Of a stretch of DNA of 64,000 nucleotides, positions 10,722-22,290 are shown one piece after another. Origin of the DNA: Macrobrachium rosenbergii. Taxonomy: Eukaryota > Arthropoda > Malacostraca > Decapoda > Palaemonidae. The first letter of the stretch is position 1. Each line of letters opens with the position of its first letter. Position numbers and translations under genes: made by a program. A model generated the notes under the pieces. It searched no databases, was not told the origin of the DNA, and worked only from the letters and a program-made list of their open reading frames with translations. The DNA lies in NCBI RefSeq assembly GCF_040412425.1, contig NC_089767.1:3879948-3943947 (forward strand), in the 5' to 3' direction.

Positions 10722-10999
10722 ATTGAATATAGAATTTAGGCCAAAGGCCAAGCACTGGGACCTATGAGGTCATCCAGTGCTGAAACGGAAATAGACAGTA
10801 AAAAGTTTGAAAGGTGTAACAGGAGGAAAACCTCAAAGCGGTTGCACTATGAAACAACTGTTAGGAGAGGGTTGAGGAAAGTAAGATGGAAGAAAGAGAA
10901 TATGGAAGGAGGTACAGTAAAAGAAACGAAAGGGGTTGCAGCTAGGGGCCTAAGGAAGGCACGCCGCAGAGAACCTTAAGTGATGCCTACAGTGCGCCG
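10722..10999 (+). repeat. SINE-like interspersed repeat, copy 3
   Basis: It carries the same landmarks as 1405-1733: TAGGCCAAAGGCCAAGCACT, GTGTAACAGGAGGAAAACCTC, GTTAGGAGAGGGTTGA, GGAGGTACAGTAAAAG, GGGGTTGCAGCTAGGGGCC and TGATGCCTACAGTGCGCCG. A small insertion (TCAAAGCGG) distinguishes it. No clean target duplication is visible. Confidence 0.8.
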
Positions 11000-11269
11000 A
11001 ATTAGTTTCTGTTATACCTGATCGTTTTCCTAATTAGTGCCTTTACTTTGTATCTTGCAGCATTCATTTTTATATTTGAAGAGAGAATAATTTTAAATAT
11101 CTTCTTTTTATTAATATTTGTCAATTATAGCTTCATAAGCCTTGAAATGTTTTGATTTACCAATATGATACGTGACGCCAAATAAAGATGCATTGTGCTC
11201 TGTTACCCTGGCGTCTTTTCGCTTTGTTTAGGAGCCAATTATTTCTCTGGTTTCAGTAAAAAAATAATA

Positions 11270-11640
11270 AAATGCTAGTACTAAACACATGTACTGTATA
11301 TTGTCATTTCGTGAAATGACTGAAATTTCAGGCAGATAGCGAAATGCACTTAGGGACATTTGATCCCCAGGAGCTAGTACTAAACACGGCGAAATACATT
11401 TGACCCCCAGGGACTAGTTTTGACTCACTGTTTCGCCGTGAAATCCCTGGGGATCAAATGTCTCCTAGTTTTCGCTATCTAATGATTTCTTGACTGTAGT
11501 TTCAGGCAGATAGCAAAATACTTTTTAATCCCCGATGGCGAAACACTTTGATCCCAGAGAGGCTAGTACTGAACGCGTGAATTGGTGATTTCACGAATTC
11601 CCCGAAAATTTCAGGGATTTCGTGAAATCCCTGTTTCACA
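11270..11640. repeat. complex inverted-repeat segment with GCTAGTACT motifs
   Basis: GCTAGTACTRAACRC occurs several times, and CAGGCAGATAGCGAAATGC ... CATTTGATCCCCAGG is mirrored by CCCTGGGGATCAAATG ... TTCGCTATCT. A further palindrome around GATTTCACGAATTC / TTTCGTGAAATC closes the segment. It looks like nested relatives of the 9383-9649 MITE. Confidence 0.6.
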
Positions 11641-12009
11641 ATCTTACTGTAACATATCTATGCGAGAGGAAAAGCACAAACGAACCTACAGACGGTTGGA
11701 AACCAAATATTCACACCTGACGCGTGGGAACACAGAGGGGAGGAGCGTTAACTCATTAGCACTTTAGGTCATGACTCTGTTTACAAATCTGATTATCTTA
11801 AGCAGGTGACCTCACACATTTTACCCCCTTCCCATGTCAGCCACCTTTCTTTAAAAATATACATTTTATATATTTCTTTTGAAATGAATGGATCGAATTT
11901 ATATACTTGCTTTGGCTAATATTCATAATTCTAGCAAAAACTTTTTTTTTATAAGACTGAACTCGATATTGTTTCTTTCCGGTATATTATTGGAATGCTA
12001 AAGGGTGTG
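11641..12009. other. unassigned sequence
   Basis: Nothing recognisable. A T-rich run lies near 11944. Confidence 0.5.
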
Positions 12010-12240
12010 AACATCAGATCCTATGTGAATGCTGTGGCAGGTTTTGTATAGGTCAAACAGGAAAATCACTGGCAAAGAGAACAACATAAAAAATATATAC
12101 GATACACACAGGTGAACAGTGGAATTTTCACACTTGTTAGTGAAGGCGGTCACACAGTCAATTAGTCTGGGACAAAAGAGACAGTCTTTTCAAATAATAT
12201 TCTGAAGGAAATGGTTTTAAGTTAAATGAAAAATATATTA
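12010..12240 (+). pseudogene. Penelope-like element fragment, GIY-YIG endonuclease remnant
   Basis: Two frames read together as the C-terminal GIY-YIG region of a Penelope-like retroelement: CECCGRFCIGQTGKSLAKR in one frame (the YIGQTGKSL-type motif with Tyr changed to Cys), then YTIHTGEQ, then a frame change to GIFTLVSEGGHTVN and SNNILKEMVL. A stop interrupts the first part (after AKRTT), and another follows HTVN. It is a dead 3' fragment; no reverse transcriptase precedes it. Confidence 0.6.
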
Positions 12241-12319
12241 TGTCATGACCGAAAACGAAATACTCATGCATTTGCAATCATATTCAGAGAAAAAGACTCA
12301 CATATACAGCAGAAATACA

Positions 12320-12320
<1 letters not shown>

Positions 12321-12401
<81 letters not shown>
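12321..12401. repeat. (AG)n microsatellite
   Basis: A pure AG run of about 80 bp. Confidence 0.95.
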
Positions 12402-12406
<5 letters not shown>

Positions 12407-13308
12407 CTGAAAAAGTCATAAAGACCTCACCTCAAAACGTGCATATCCCACTGTGCCGCAAATTGTGATTAAATGGCTGACTTTCTTTCAGAGTGAAAAA
12501 CGGTATTCCACAGGGAAGTTATTCCAAGCTAGGCAGCTAACGTCACACATGGTAGCTGCAACACTCCAGTGGAGCAGAGCAAAAGAGAAAGATTCCAGAG
12601 GTTCAAAACAGAATTGAACCCAATTCACGCCAGGCCCTCAAGGTTCCTGAGATGCTTAATTAAACTCTCCACACGGATGTCCTCTAATGGCCACAGGTCT
12701 CATTAAATCTCAGCTCAAGGACTAAACTGATGAGCCATTTGTCTCCCTTCTGCTATATATCTCTTCTTTCTAGCGTCAATGACTTACTTGTCATAACGGC
12801 AGTATGGACAGACCAATGAATCTCTTTTCATCTGTATATTTGTTTAACAATAAGCTGTTTTCCTGAGAAAAAAAAAAGACGATAGTTTCACATTTAGCAT
12901 TTGCCTTCCGAATCAAGGATGAACCTTTATGTAAAATGCATCAACAACATGAGCCTATTCACATTATTAAACATAAGACTCATCAGCGGGGCACTGATCC
13001 TCTCTACACAAGTAGCGGCTAATCCAGAGATTACTCTCAAGATCTTCCTCGTCTCCCTCCTTCTAACACGACCAAATGATGTCTTCCGTTCTTACTACAT
13101 GACTAAACCATATCATAACATCAATCTATCTTTTTACTTACAACAGCCTTTATTCCATTTCTTGTCTCCCCGTGTGTCACCTTATCATCAATTATATTAT
13201 ATTTATAAATAGAAAATTTCCAGTTTCTCCTTTCAAGATTACTGCATCCATAACCTGATGGGGTTCCATTGCTGTAACGGCCCAAAGTACAAGAAGGCCC
13301 CTTTTAGT
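12402..13308. other. unassigned sequence
   Basis: I see no gene or repeat. A 103-codon open frame at 12901-13212 has low-complexity composition and no recognisable motif. Confidence 0.45.
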
Positions 13309-13665
13309 AGTCTGTCCGTCCGCACTTTTTCTGTCCGCCCTCAGATCTTGAAACCTACTGAGACTAGAAGGCTGCAAATTGGTATGTTGATCATCCACCT
13401 CCAATCACCAAACATACCAAATTACAGCCCTCTAGCCTCAGTAGGTTTTATTTTATTTAGGGTTAAAGTTAGCCATAATCATGCGTCTGGCAACGATATA
13501 GGATAGGCTACCACCTGGCCGTGGTTAAAGTTTCATGAGCCGCGGCTCATACAACATTATACCGAGACCACCGAAAGATAGATCTATTTTCGGTGGCCTT
13601 GATTATGCGCTGTAGCGGCTGTATAGAAAACTCGATTGCGCCGGAGAAACTTCGGCGCATTTTTT
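13309..13665 (-). repeat. hairpin-rich interspersed repeat (left arm of an inverted pair)
   Basis: The family of 1786-2159 in reverse orientation, from GTCTGTCCGTCCGCAC to the terminal GCGCCGGAGAAACTTCGGCGC hairpin. A second copy in the opposite orientation begins about 210 bp further on, with the GCGCCGAAG hairpins facing each other. Confidence 0.85.
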
Positions 13666-13876
13666 GTTTGCTACTTTTCTTAATTTCATCTCTTTTTTTT
13701 TTGCATATGGACTTTCTACTTTTGTGTAAAGTTTTTTTATCAACTTATATCCATTAACTTTTTTTCCATAATGTGTGTTCACCTCAATTAAATACCTCTC
13801 AAACACAAAGTGATTCCGTTAAATGACAGATAAACACAAACCAATATAAAAAAACATAAAGAATTATTCAAAACAA

Positions 13877-14522
13877 GTAAAAAATGCTCCGAAGTTTCTT
13901 CGGCGCAGTCGAGTTCTCTGTACAGCCGCTACAGCATATAATCAAGGCCACTGAAAATGGATCTGTCTTTTGGTAGTCTCGGCATAATGCTGAATGAGCC
14001 GCAGCCCATGAAACTTTAACCGCGGCCCGGTGGTGGCCTGTCCTATATCGTTGCCAGAAGCACGATTATGGCTAACTTTCACCTTAAGTAAAATAAAAAA
14101 AAAAACTACTGAGGCTAGAGGGCTGCAATTTGGTATGTTTGATGATTGGAGAGTGGATGATCAACATACCAATTTGCAGCCCTCCAGCCTCAGTAGGTTT
14201 TAAGATCTGAGGGCGGACAGAAAAAGTGCGGACAGAAAAAAGTGCGGACAGAAGAAGTGCGGACAGAAAAAAATGCGGACAGAAGAAGTGCGGACAGAAA
14301 AAGTGCTGGCAGAAAAAAGTGCGGACAGAAAAAGTGCTGGCAGAAAAAAGTGCGGACAGAAAAAAGTGCGGACAGAAAAAGTGCAGACAGAAAAAAGTGC
14401 GGACAGAAAAAGTACTGGCAGAAAAAAGTGCGGACAGAAAAAGTGCCGACAGAAAAAAGTGCGTACAGTTAAAGTGAGGACCGACAGACGAAGCCATCTC
14501 AATAGTTTTCTTCTACAGAAAA
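13877..14522 (+). repeat. hairpin-rich interspersed repeat with expanded tail (right arm of an inverted pair)
   Basis: A full copy of the family, from the ATGCTCCGAAGTTTCTTCGG terminal hairpin through all internal landmarks. Its GCGGACAGAAAAAGT tail, present once or twice in other copies, has been amplified into a minisatellite (14215-14470) before the terminal TAGTTTTCTTCTACAGAAAA. Confidence 0.85.
14215..14470 (+). repeat. 17-18-bp minisatellite derived from the hairpin-repeat tail
   Basis: About fifteen near-identical units of GCGGACAGAAAAAAGT type (variants GCTGGCAGAAAAAAGT, GCAGACAGAAAAAAGT) are arrayed without interruption. Units near 17-18 bp keep several frames open, giving spurious Lys/Ala/Asp-rich and, on the other strand, Phe/Cys/Leu-rich open frames of 76-157 residues. 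Confidence 0.9.
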
Positions 14523-14707
14523 CGGAAAGCCACCTTCTCCTTTTCTCCTCCTCCAAGCGAATTCCGGAGGCGCAAAGACCCCAGACAGGCTCCTCAGGCT
14601 CACCGCGCAGGGAGGTGGTTCCTGTCATTCCAAGAATCCCAGAAGACACCAAATCGCAAATAGCAACGGCAAGTCTTCGAACAATGGATGCTCGGCATTA
14701 TTTAGAC
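14523..14707. other. unassigned spacer
   Basis: A short unassigned stretch between the hairpin repeat and the hAT-type MITE. Confidence 0.4.
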
Positions 14708-15070
14708 CAGTGGCTCTTCACTTTTTTATTACCACGCCCCCTCTGAGAGTTGGTCCTTCCCTCCACTCCCCTCCCCCCCTTGCATCTGTGAGTAAAGTTC
14801 CCTCCCAGATTTAAGGGAAAATGAAAAATGAAGAGAAAGAGAACGGGTGTTTTTATTTTTAAACCCAACGAGTCTAACCTGAGTAGTAGACAATAGGAAA
14901 CTAACGTTATAAGGCTATGATACTTCTGCATTTTTTCATAAACATCTGAATATTAGTTCCTCACTCTTGTTAAGAGAATAATGATTATAAATAGAGGATA
15001 TTTTTTTCTAAGGCTTGCGGCCCCCCTGGAAATAGCTGAAAGCCCGCCCCCCCCAGGTTGAGAACCACTG
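14708..15070. mobile_element. non-autonomous hAT-type MITE, copy 2
   Basis: It starts CAGTGGCTCTTCAC and ends AGGTTGAGAACCACTG, the same terminal inverted repeat type and interior as 952-1263. The flanks ATTTAGAC and ATTAAGTA agree at five of eight positions, so the 8-bp duplication is at best decayed. Confidence 0.7.
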
Positions 15071-15819
15071 ATTAAGTATCTGAATCCTCCTCCTCCTCCT
15101 CCTCCTCCTCCTCCTCCTCCTCCTCCTCCTCCTCTTCCTTTGCATACGGTGCTAGAATGACGTGAAGTATTCTAACAGTTTTTACTGGGTGGAATATAAA
15201 GGTTTAACCCCCCGTTTTTCAGGGTCAAGGGAGCTACGATGCGAGTGATTCAAGTCATGCGTGGTCGAGCAACAATCTCATCGCGTGACCATAAGCACAA
15301 ATGATCAGCGAAACAATAAGATTTCAACGCGGTGGTAAGTAAGAATCACGATGGACCTTAGTGGGCAAGACGGAAGGTATTCAGATTTTGTCGATAGAAG
15401 AAGAAGAAGAAGAAAAAGAAGAAGAAGAAGAAGAAGAAGACTCGCAAACCCGCAACGCGACAACAAACTTGGCGGAACATAGCGGAGAAAACACGACTGC
15501 CTCTTTCAAGTGCACTGCGTCACGGTATCATAATTGATAGTTATTCAGCGGCCCTTAGAATTTACTAACCGCAAATTATGGAAGCGCCGATTTTTCAAGA
15601 CTACTGATAACTCTTCTCTACACTTTTGGATCTTTTTCTGACGGAGATTCAACATATTTATTTAACATGAAAATTCTCAAAACAAACGTGATTTCAACAG
15701 TATTAACTATTAAATTAATATGTAACAATTAATTTCATATAATTCCATTGCCTCTGAACTTACTGAAGATTTCGAGACTTCAGGAAAACGGGAGATGGAA
15801 GAATTTCTAAAAGACTGAC

Positions 15820-15823
<4 letters not shown>
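15071..15823. other. unassigned sequence with (TCC)n and (AAG)n microsatellites
   Basis: A TCC run lies at about 15083-15135 and an AAG run at about 15396-15440. The rest shows no gene or known repeat. Confidence 0.6.

Positions 15824-15893
<70 letters not shown>
15824..15893. repeat. (AG)n microsatellite
   Basis: A pure AG run directly abuts the next satellite array. Confidence 0.95.
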
Positions 15894-15894
<1 letters not shown>

Positions 15895-15895
<1 letters not shown>

Positions 15896-18691
15896 AGCAT
15901 ATAGTCCGTATTAATAACCATAGGAGAAAAAATGAGAGTAGTCTCCTTACCAGGTGAGAGAAAGCATGCAGAAACGTAATGTCCGAATTAATAACCATAA
16001 GAAGAAACAAGTGAGTAGTCTCCTTACCAGGTGAGAGAAAGCATGTAGTCTCCTTACCAGGTGAGAGAAAGCATTTAGTCTCCTTACCAGGTGAGAGAAA
16101 GCATGCAGAAACGTAATGTCCGAATTAATAACCATAGGAAGAAACAAGTGAGTAGTCTCCTTACCAGGTGAGAGAAAGCATGTAGTCTCCTTACCAGGTG
16201 AGAGAAAGTATGTAGTCTCCTTACCAGGTGAGAGAAAGCATGTAGTCTCCTTACCAGGTGAGAGAAAGCATGCAGAAACGTAATGTCCGAATTAATAACC
16301 ATAGGAAGAAACAAGTGAGTAGTCTCCTTACCAGGTGAGAGAAAGCATGTAGTCTCCTTACCAGGTGAGAGAAAGTATGTAGTCTCCTTACCAGGTGAGA
16401 GAAAGCATGTAGTCTCCTTACCAGGTGAGAGAAAGCAGGCAGAAACGTAATGTCCGAATTAATAACCATAGGAAGAAACAAGTGAGTAGTCTCCTTACCA
16501 GGTGAGAGAAAGCATGTAGTCTCCTTACCAGGTGAGAGAAAGTATGTAGTCTCCTTACCAGGTGAGAGAAAGCATGTAGTCTCCTTACCAGGTGAGAGAA
16601 AGCATGCAGAAACGTAATGTCCGAATTAATAACCATAGGAAGAAACAAGTGAGTAGTCTCCTTACCAGGTGAGAGAAAGCATGTAGTCTCCTTACCAGGT
16701 GAGAGAAAGCATGTAGTCTCCTTACCAGGTGAGAGAAAGCATGTAGTCTCCTTACCAGGTGAGAGAAAGCATGCAGAAACGTAATGTCCGAATTAATAAC
16801 CATAGGAAGAAACAAGTGAGTAGTCTCCTTACCAGGTGAGAGAAAGCATGTAGTCTCCTTACCAGGTGAGAGAAAGTATGTAGTCTCCTTACCAGATGAG
16901 AGAAAGCATGTAGTCTCCTTACCAGGTGAGAGAAAGCAGGCAGAAACGTAATGTCCGAATTAATAACCATAGGAGGAAACAAGTGAGTAGTCTCCTTACC
17001 AGGTGAGAGAAAGCATGTAGTCTCCTTACCAGGTGAGAGAAAGTACGTAGTCTCCTTACCAGGTGAGAGAAAGCATGTAGTCTCCTTACCAGGTGAGAGA
17101 AAGCATGCAGAAACGTAATGTCCGAATTAATAACCATAGGAAGAAACAAGTGAGTAGTCTCCTTACCAGGTGAGAGAAAGCATGTAGTCTCCTTACCAGG
17201 TGAGAGAAAGTATGTAGTCTCCTTACCAGGTGAGAGAAAGCATGTAGTCTCCTTACCAGGTGAGAGAAAGCATGCAGAAACGTAATGTCCGAATTAATAA
17301 CCATAGGAGGAAACAAGTGAGTAGTCTCCTTACCAGGTGAGAGAAAGCATGTAGTCTCCTTACCAGGTGAGAGAAAGCATGTAGTCTCCTTACCAGGTGA
17401 GAGAAAGCATTTAGTCTCCTTACCAGGTGAGAGAAAGCATGCAGAAACGTAATGTCCGAATTAATAACCATAGGAGGAAACAAGTGAGTAGTCTCCTTAC
17501 CAGGTGAGAGAAAGCATGTAGTCTCCTTACCAGGTGAGAGAAAGCATGCAGAAACGTAATGTCCGAATTAATAACCATAGGAAGAAACAAGTGAGTAGTC
17601 TCCTTACCAGGTGAGAGAAAGCATGTAGTCTCCTTACCAGGTGAGAGAAAGTATGTAGTCTCCTTACCAGGTGAGAGAAAGCATGTAGTCTCCTTACCAG
17701 GTGAGAGAAAGCATGCAGAAACGTAATGTCCGAATTAATAACCATAGGAGGAAACAAGTGAGTAGTCTCCTTACCAGGTGAGAGAAAGCATGTAGTCTCC
17801 TTACCAGGTGAGAGAAAGCATGTAGTCTCCTTACCAGGTGAGAGAAAGCATTTAGTCTCCTTACCAGGTGAGAGAAAGCATGCAGAAACGTAATGTCCGA
17901 ATTAATAACCATAGGAAGAAACAAGTGAGTAGTCTCCTTACCAGGTGAGAGAAAGCATGTAGTCTCCTTACCAGGTGAGAGAAAGTACGTAGTCTCCTTA
18001 CCAGGTGAGAGAAAGCATGTAGTCTCCTTACCAGGTGAGAGAAAGCATGCAGAAACGTAATGTCCGAATTAATAACCATAGGAAGAAACAAGTGAGTAGT
18101 CTCCTTACCAGGTGAGAGAAAGCATGTAGTCTCCTTACCAGGTGAGAGAAAGTATGTAGTCTCCTTACCAGGTGAGAGAAAGCATGTAGTCTCCTTACCA
18201 GGTGAGAGAAAGCATGCAGAAACGTAATGTCCGAATTAATAACCATAGGAGGAAACAAGTGAGTAGTCTCCTTACCAGGTGAGAGAAAGCATGTAGTCTC
18301 CTTACCAGGTGAGAGAAAGTATGTAGTCTCCTTACCAGGTGAGAGAAAGCATGTAGTCTCCTTACCAGGTGAGAGAAAGCATGCAGAAACGTAATGTCCG
18401 AATTAATAACCATAGGAAGAAACAAGTGAGTAGTCTCCTTACCAGGTGAGAGAAAGCATGTAGTCTCCTTACCAGGTGAGAGAAAGTATGTAGTCTCCTT
18501 ACCAGGTGAGAGAAAGCATGTAGTCTCCTTACCAGGTGAGAGAAAGCTGCAGAAGCGTAATTTCTGAATTAATAACCATAGGAGGAAAAAAGTGAGTAGT
18601 CTCCTTACCAGGTGAGAGAAAGCATGCGGAAACTTAATGCCTGAATTAATAACCATAGGAGGAAGAAAGTGAGTAGTCTCCTTACCAGGTG
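15895..18691 (+). repeat. satellite array with 167-bp higher-order unit
   Basis: The basic module is 30 bp (AGTCTCCTTACCAGGTGAG plus AGAAAGCATGT). Four such modules plus a 47-bp linker (GCAGAAACGTAATGTCCGAA, then TTAATAACCATAGG and AAACAAGTGAGT) make a 167-bp higher-order unit. The linker recurs at 167-bp steps from about 16107 to 18551. The first spacing is 136-137 bp (one module fewer) and one unit near 17550 is 107 bp (two modules fewer). The array ends degenerate at the right. Minus-strand frames of 76 codons repeat with the 167-bp period and are artefacts of the array. Confidence 0.95.
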
Positions 18692-18962
18692 GGAGAAAGA
18701 ACACTTGAAGAGAAAGGGGTGTGGTTTGTACTGACTAATACAAAGGGTGGATAGGGCAAATATGAGTCTGTAACCACTGAGATAAAGAGACCTGGCTACA
18801 GCTAAACTAGATCCCTAAGTTGATATAGGAATATCTAACAACTGGAACTATACTACGACCTTTCCAAAAGAAATTTGTAAAAAGGATATTCAAACATCAG
18901 TAAGATTGGGAAGGTCATTAATAAGTCTCACCGGACAGAAGTCAGGATGATGATAACAAGTA
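18692..18962. other. unassigned spacer
   Basis: No gene or repeat recognised. Confidence 0.5.
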
Positions 18963-19347
18963 GAAAATGCGCCAAAGTTTCTTCGGCACAATCGAGTTTT
19001 CTGTACAGTCGCTACAGCGTATAATCAAGATCACCAAAAATGGATCTATCTTTCGGTGGTCTCGGTATAATGCTGTATGAGCCGCGGCCCATGAAACTTT
19101 AACCACGGCCAGGTGGTACTCTATCCTATATCGTTCCCAGATGCACGATTATGGCTAAATTTAACCTTAAATAAAATAAAAACTAGTAAGGCTAGAGGGC
19201 TGCAATTTGGTATGTTTGATGACTGGAGGGTGGATGATCAACATAGCAATTTGCAGCCCTCTAGCCTCAGACAGGAAAAGTGCAGACAGAAAAAAGTGCT
19301 GACGGACAGACAAAGCCGGCACAATAGTTTTCTTTTACAGAAAACTA
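18963..19347 (+). repeat. hairpin-rich interspersed repeat
   Basis: A full-length-type copy, from the ATGCGCCAAAGTTTCTTCGG terminal hairpin to the AGTTTTCTTTTACAGAAAAC terminal hairpin. The CAGTAGTTTTTAAGATCTGA segment after the central hairpin is deleted. Confidence 0.85.
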
Positions 19348-19824
19348 AAAAGAAGCGTTGGACGTGAGGCGTTTGGAAAAGCTGGACTCAGATAAAGTAA
19401 CGAATGGAGATAATAGATTTTGTAGTGCCTTTGAAAGTAGATTGAAGTTTGATGGTCACTTTTCTTTGAGATTATTTGAGCCACAACAAGTTCTCAAGAA
19501 GTAAAGAGCAGGTTGGATGCAAAACTCAGGAGTCAGTCCGTTCCAGGATTTCTTAACGGTCCATCTATGACTGTGATCCATCTGTATTCTTCAACCATTC
19601 AAGAATTTTGCCAGATCTTCCGAAAGAGAATATTTCAGAAACGACAGGATTAAGGAAGAAAGAAATGGGATGATGAGGATCAAGATTTCCGAAAAAAGAA
19701 TTAGCTTAGTAATGAGACTGGGTTGCACTGCACAACGATCATGTGAATAAAGTAACAGATATTTTATCACTGATCACTGTAAGGATTTAAAAAAAAAAAG
19801 ACAAACTGCTTATAAAAACTAAAT

Positions 19825-19828
<4 letters not shown>
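19348..19828. other. unassigned sequence
   Basis: No gene or known repeat seen. Confidence 0.5.

Positions 19829-19886
<58 letters not shown>
19829..19886. repeat. (AG)n microsatellite
   Basis: A pure AG run. Confidence 0.95.
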
Positions 19887-19889
<3 letters not shown>

Positions 19890-20035
19890 AGATCTATTAA
19901 TTTAGACCAATCTAGTCGTTTAGAAGAGCCCAAGAGCTCCTGATATTCGGTATATAAATAACAACCAACTTATGCAGTTTTCCACTTCTGCACTAATTCT
20001 GAAACCCTCTTGTGTCTTAGCGTAAAAAACAAGAG

Positions 20036-20400
20036 AAAAATGCGCCGAGGTTTCTTCGGCTCAATCTAGTTTCCTGTACAGTGTATAATCAAGGCTACCG
20101 AAAATAGATCTATCTTTCGGTGGTCTCAGTACAGTGCTGTATGAGCCGCGGCCCATGAAACTTTCAGACACGGCCCGGTAGTGGCCTGTCCTATAGCGTT
20201 GCCAGACACACGACCACAGCTAACTTAAACCTTAAATAAAATAAAAACTACTGAGGCTAGAGGGCTGCAATTTGGTATGTTTGATGGTTGGAGGGTGGAT
20301 GATCGACATACCAATTTGCAGCCCTCTAGCCTCAGTAGTTTTTAAAATCTGCGGCCGGACAGAAAAAGTGCGAACGGACAGCCAAATAAAACAGAAAACT
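20036..20400 (+). repeat. hairpin-rich interspersed repeat
   Basis: A full-length-type copy beginning with ATGCGCCGAGGTTTCTTCGG and ending ACAGAAAACT. The tail between GACAGCCAAA and the terminal hairpin is shortened. Confidence 0.85.
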
Positions 20401-20469
20401 TAAGGGGAAACAAGAATACAATGGAAATGGGGTCGCCATTTCAGAATACCATCAACATCCATAGCACTG

Positions 20470-20473
20470 AGAA

Positions 20474-20527
<54 letters not shown>

Positions 20528-20697
20528 ATGGTCGCTACTCTACTGCGTAGTACCTAAACACTGAGAATCTTTCTGTCTGTGTTACGCACAGATTGAGAAT
20601 TCTCTCTCTCTCTCTCTCTCTCTTGCATGGGTGCTACTCTACTGCTCATTATCTAAACACTGAGAATCTTTCTGTCTGTCTTATGCACAGATTGAGA

Positions 20698-20751
<54 letters not shown>

Positions 20752-20870
20752 CTATATAGTTGCCACTCTACTGCTCATTACCTAAACACTGAGGTTCTTT
20801 TTGTGTATCTGTATGTTGTGCACTGACCGAGAATCTCTCTCTCTCTCCCTCTCTCTCTTATACAGTAGCT
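20470..20870 (+). repeat. compound minisatellite with internal (TC)n tracts
   Basis: Three to four units of roughly 110-140 bp each consist of a TC run of variable length followed by GCTACTCTACTGC, ACCTAAACACTGAGAATCTT and GCACAGATTGAGAA. Unit length varies with the TC run. Confidence 0.8.
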
Positions 20871-21378
20871 CCAACCAGGCATGGACCTCATGATAAATCT
20901 TAACCCTGAGGAGGAGGAGGAGGAGGAGGAGGAGGTGGTCACCGAAGGAAAGGACACTTTGCTAAGAGGTGATTTGGGGCGTAGCTGCCTCCGGAATATC
21001 ACCGGTCACGCGTTTTCACGCTCCGTTGGGCATTGTTCCGATAGAGAGTTCCGAGCTTCTTTTATCGCCATTCATCTGCATGCGCATAATTCGGAGCAGA
21101 AACAGAGGTGGCTGTAAATGGAGCATGAGAAGAGGACAAAGGGGACGAGAATTGTGGCGGAGGAAGGAGGAGTAGAGGGAGGAAGGAAGCGCTGGGGTTG
21201 GGATGGACGCAAGGTTGAGGAAAAGCCAAGTTTTGGGAAGAGGGTTGAGGAGAAAGGAAGTGTAGGATGAAGGTGGATGAAAGGACAGCTGGGATAGAAG
21301 AAGGACAAAACAGAAAGAGGAAAAGTCGACGTCACAAAAGGAAGGGTCGGCAGTCTCGGTCTCTACAGACTTAGAGCG
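20871..21378. other. unassigned purine-rich sequence
   Basis: It contains a GGA run near 20911-20935 and an extended purine-rich + strand. Several short open frames overlap, none recognised. Confidence 0.45.
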
Positions 21379-21470
21379 GGACGAGAACCGCTGGAACGTT
21401 CTAGACCAACGTGACTCGAATTGCTTGGGACGAGATCCACTGGAACGCTCTAGACCAACGAGGCTCGAAT
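21379..21470 (+). repeat. tandem duplication of ~46 bp
   Basis: GACGAGAWCCRCTGGAACGYTCTAGACCAACG is followed by ACTCGAAT/GCTCGAAT and appears twice in tandem. Confidence 0.75.
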
Positions 21471-21903
21471 ATCTTTCCGGTAAATACCAAACTTAATGAG
21501 CATTTTTTATTTTCCTAATAGGAATTTCGTGACCTCGATTCTAGCTATAGCGGACTTTGCTCGAATATGCCTGTTGAATTGATAGTTAGATGAGGCGGCA
21601 CGTGCTTTGATTACGATAATTCTGCTTTCTTTCTATAAAAGTGATACCTTGTGCATGACTGCACGTGGAATTATCCAGAATGCATATCCCTCTAACGTCA
21701 TACCTTCACATAACGTCTGTTTCCCTCTTAAGAGGGATCGAACACAGAATATGTAAATGTATGGTATACATACATACATATTTATACACTAACATACAAG
21801 CAAACGCCTACATATGCCTAAGGCGCATTTGCGCGAAAGAATTAGAAATTTTGTTTTGGAAAAAATCGTATTTCCACTTTTTATTTCAACATCCTCACTT
21901 TTT

Positions 21904-22290
21904 TTAGTTGTCTGTAAAAGAAGACTATTGTGCCGGCTTTGTCTGTCCATCCGCACTTTTTCTGTCCGCCCTCAAATCTTAAAACCTACTGAGGCTAGAG
22001 GGCTGCAAATTGGTATCTTGATCATCCACCCTCTAACCATCAAACATACCAAATTGCAGCCCTCTAGCCTCGATAGTTCTTATTTTATTTTGAGGTTAAA
22101 GTTAGCCGTAATCGTGCTACTGGAAACGGTGTACGACAGGCCACCGCCAGACCGTGGTTAAAGTTTCGTGGGCCGCGGCTCATACAGCATTATACCGAGA
22201 CCACCGAAAGATAGATCTATTTTCGGTGGCCTTGATTATACGATGCACAGAAAACTCGACTGCGCCGAAGACACTTCGGCGCATTTTTTA
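21904..22290 (-). repeat. hairpin-rich interspersed repeat, opposite orientation
   Basis: A well preserved copy from TAGTTGTCTGTAAAAGAAGA through GGCTTTGTCTGTCC, the central hairpin, the CCACCGAAAGATAG hairpin and the GCGCCGAAGACACTTCGGCGC terminal hairpin, followed by a poly-T tract. Confidence 0.85.

Noticed and set aside
14084..14746. Lys/Asp-rich and Phe/Cys-rich proteins
   Set aside because: They are frames of the 17-18-bp minisatellite on the two strands.
15947..18704. Series of 76-codon minus-strand frames as a gene family, or the array as a CRISPR
   Set aside because: The frames recur exactly with the 167-bp satellite period. The intervening 47-bp linkers are identical rather than unique spacers, and the genome is eukaryotic.
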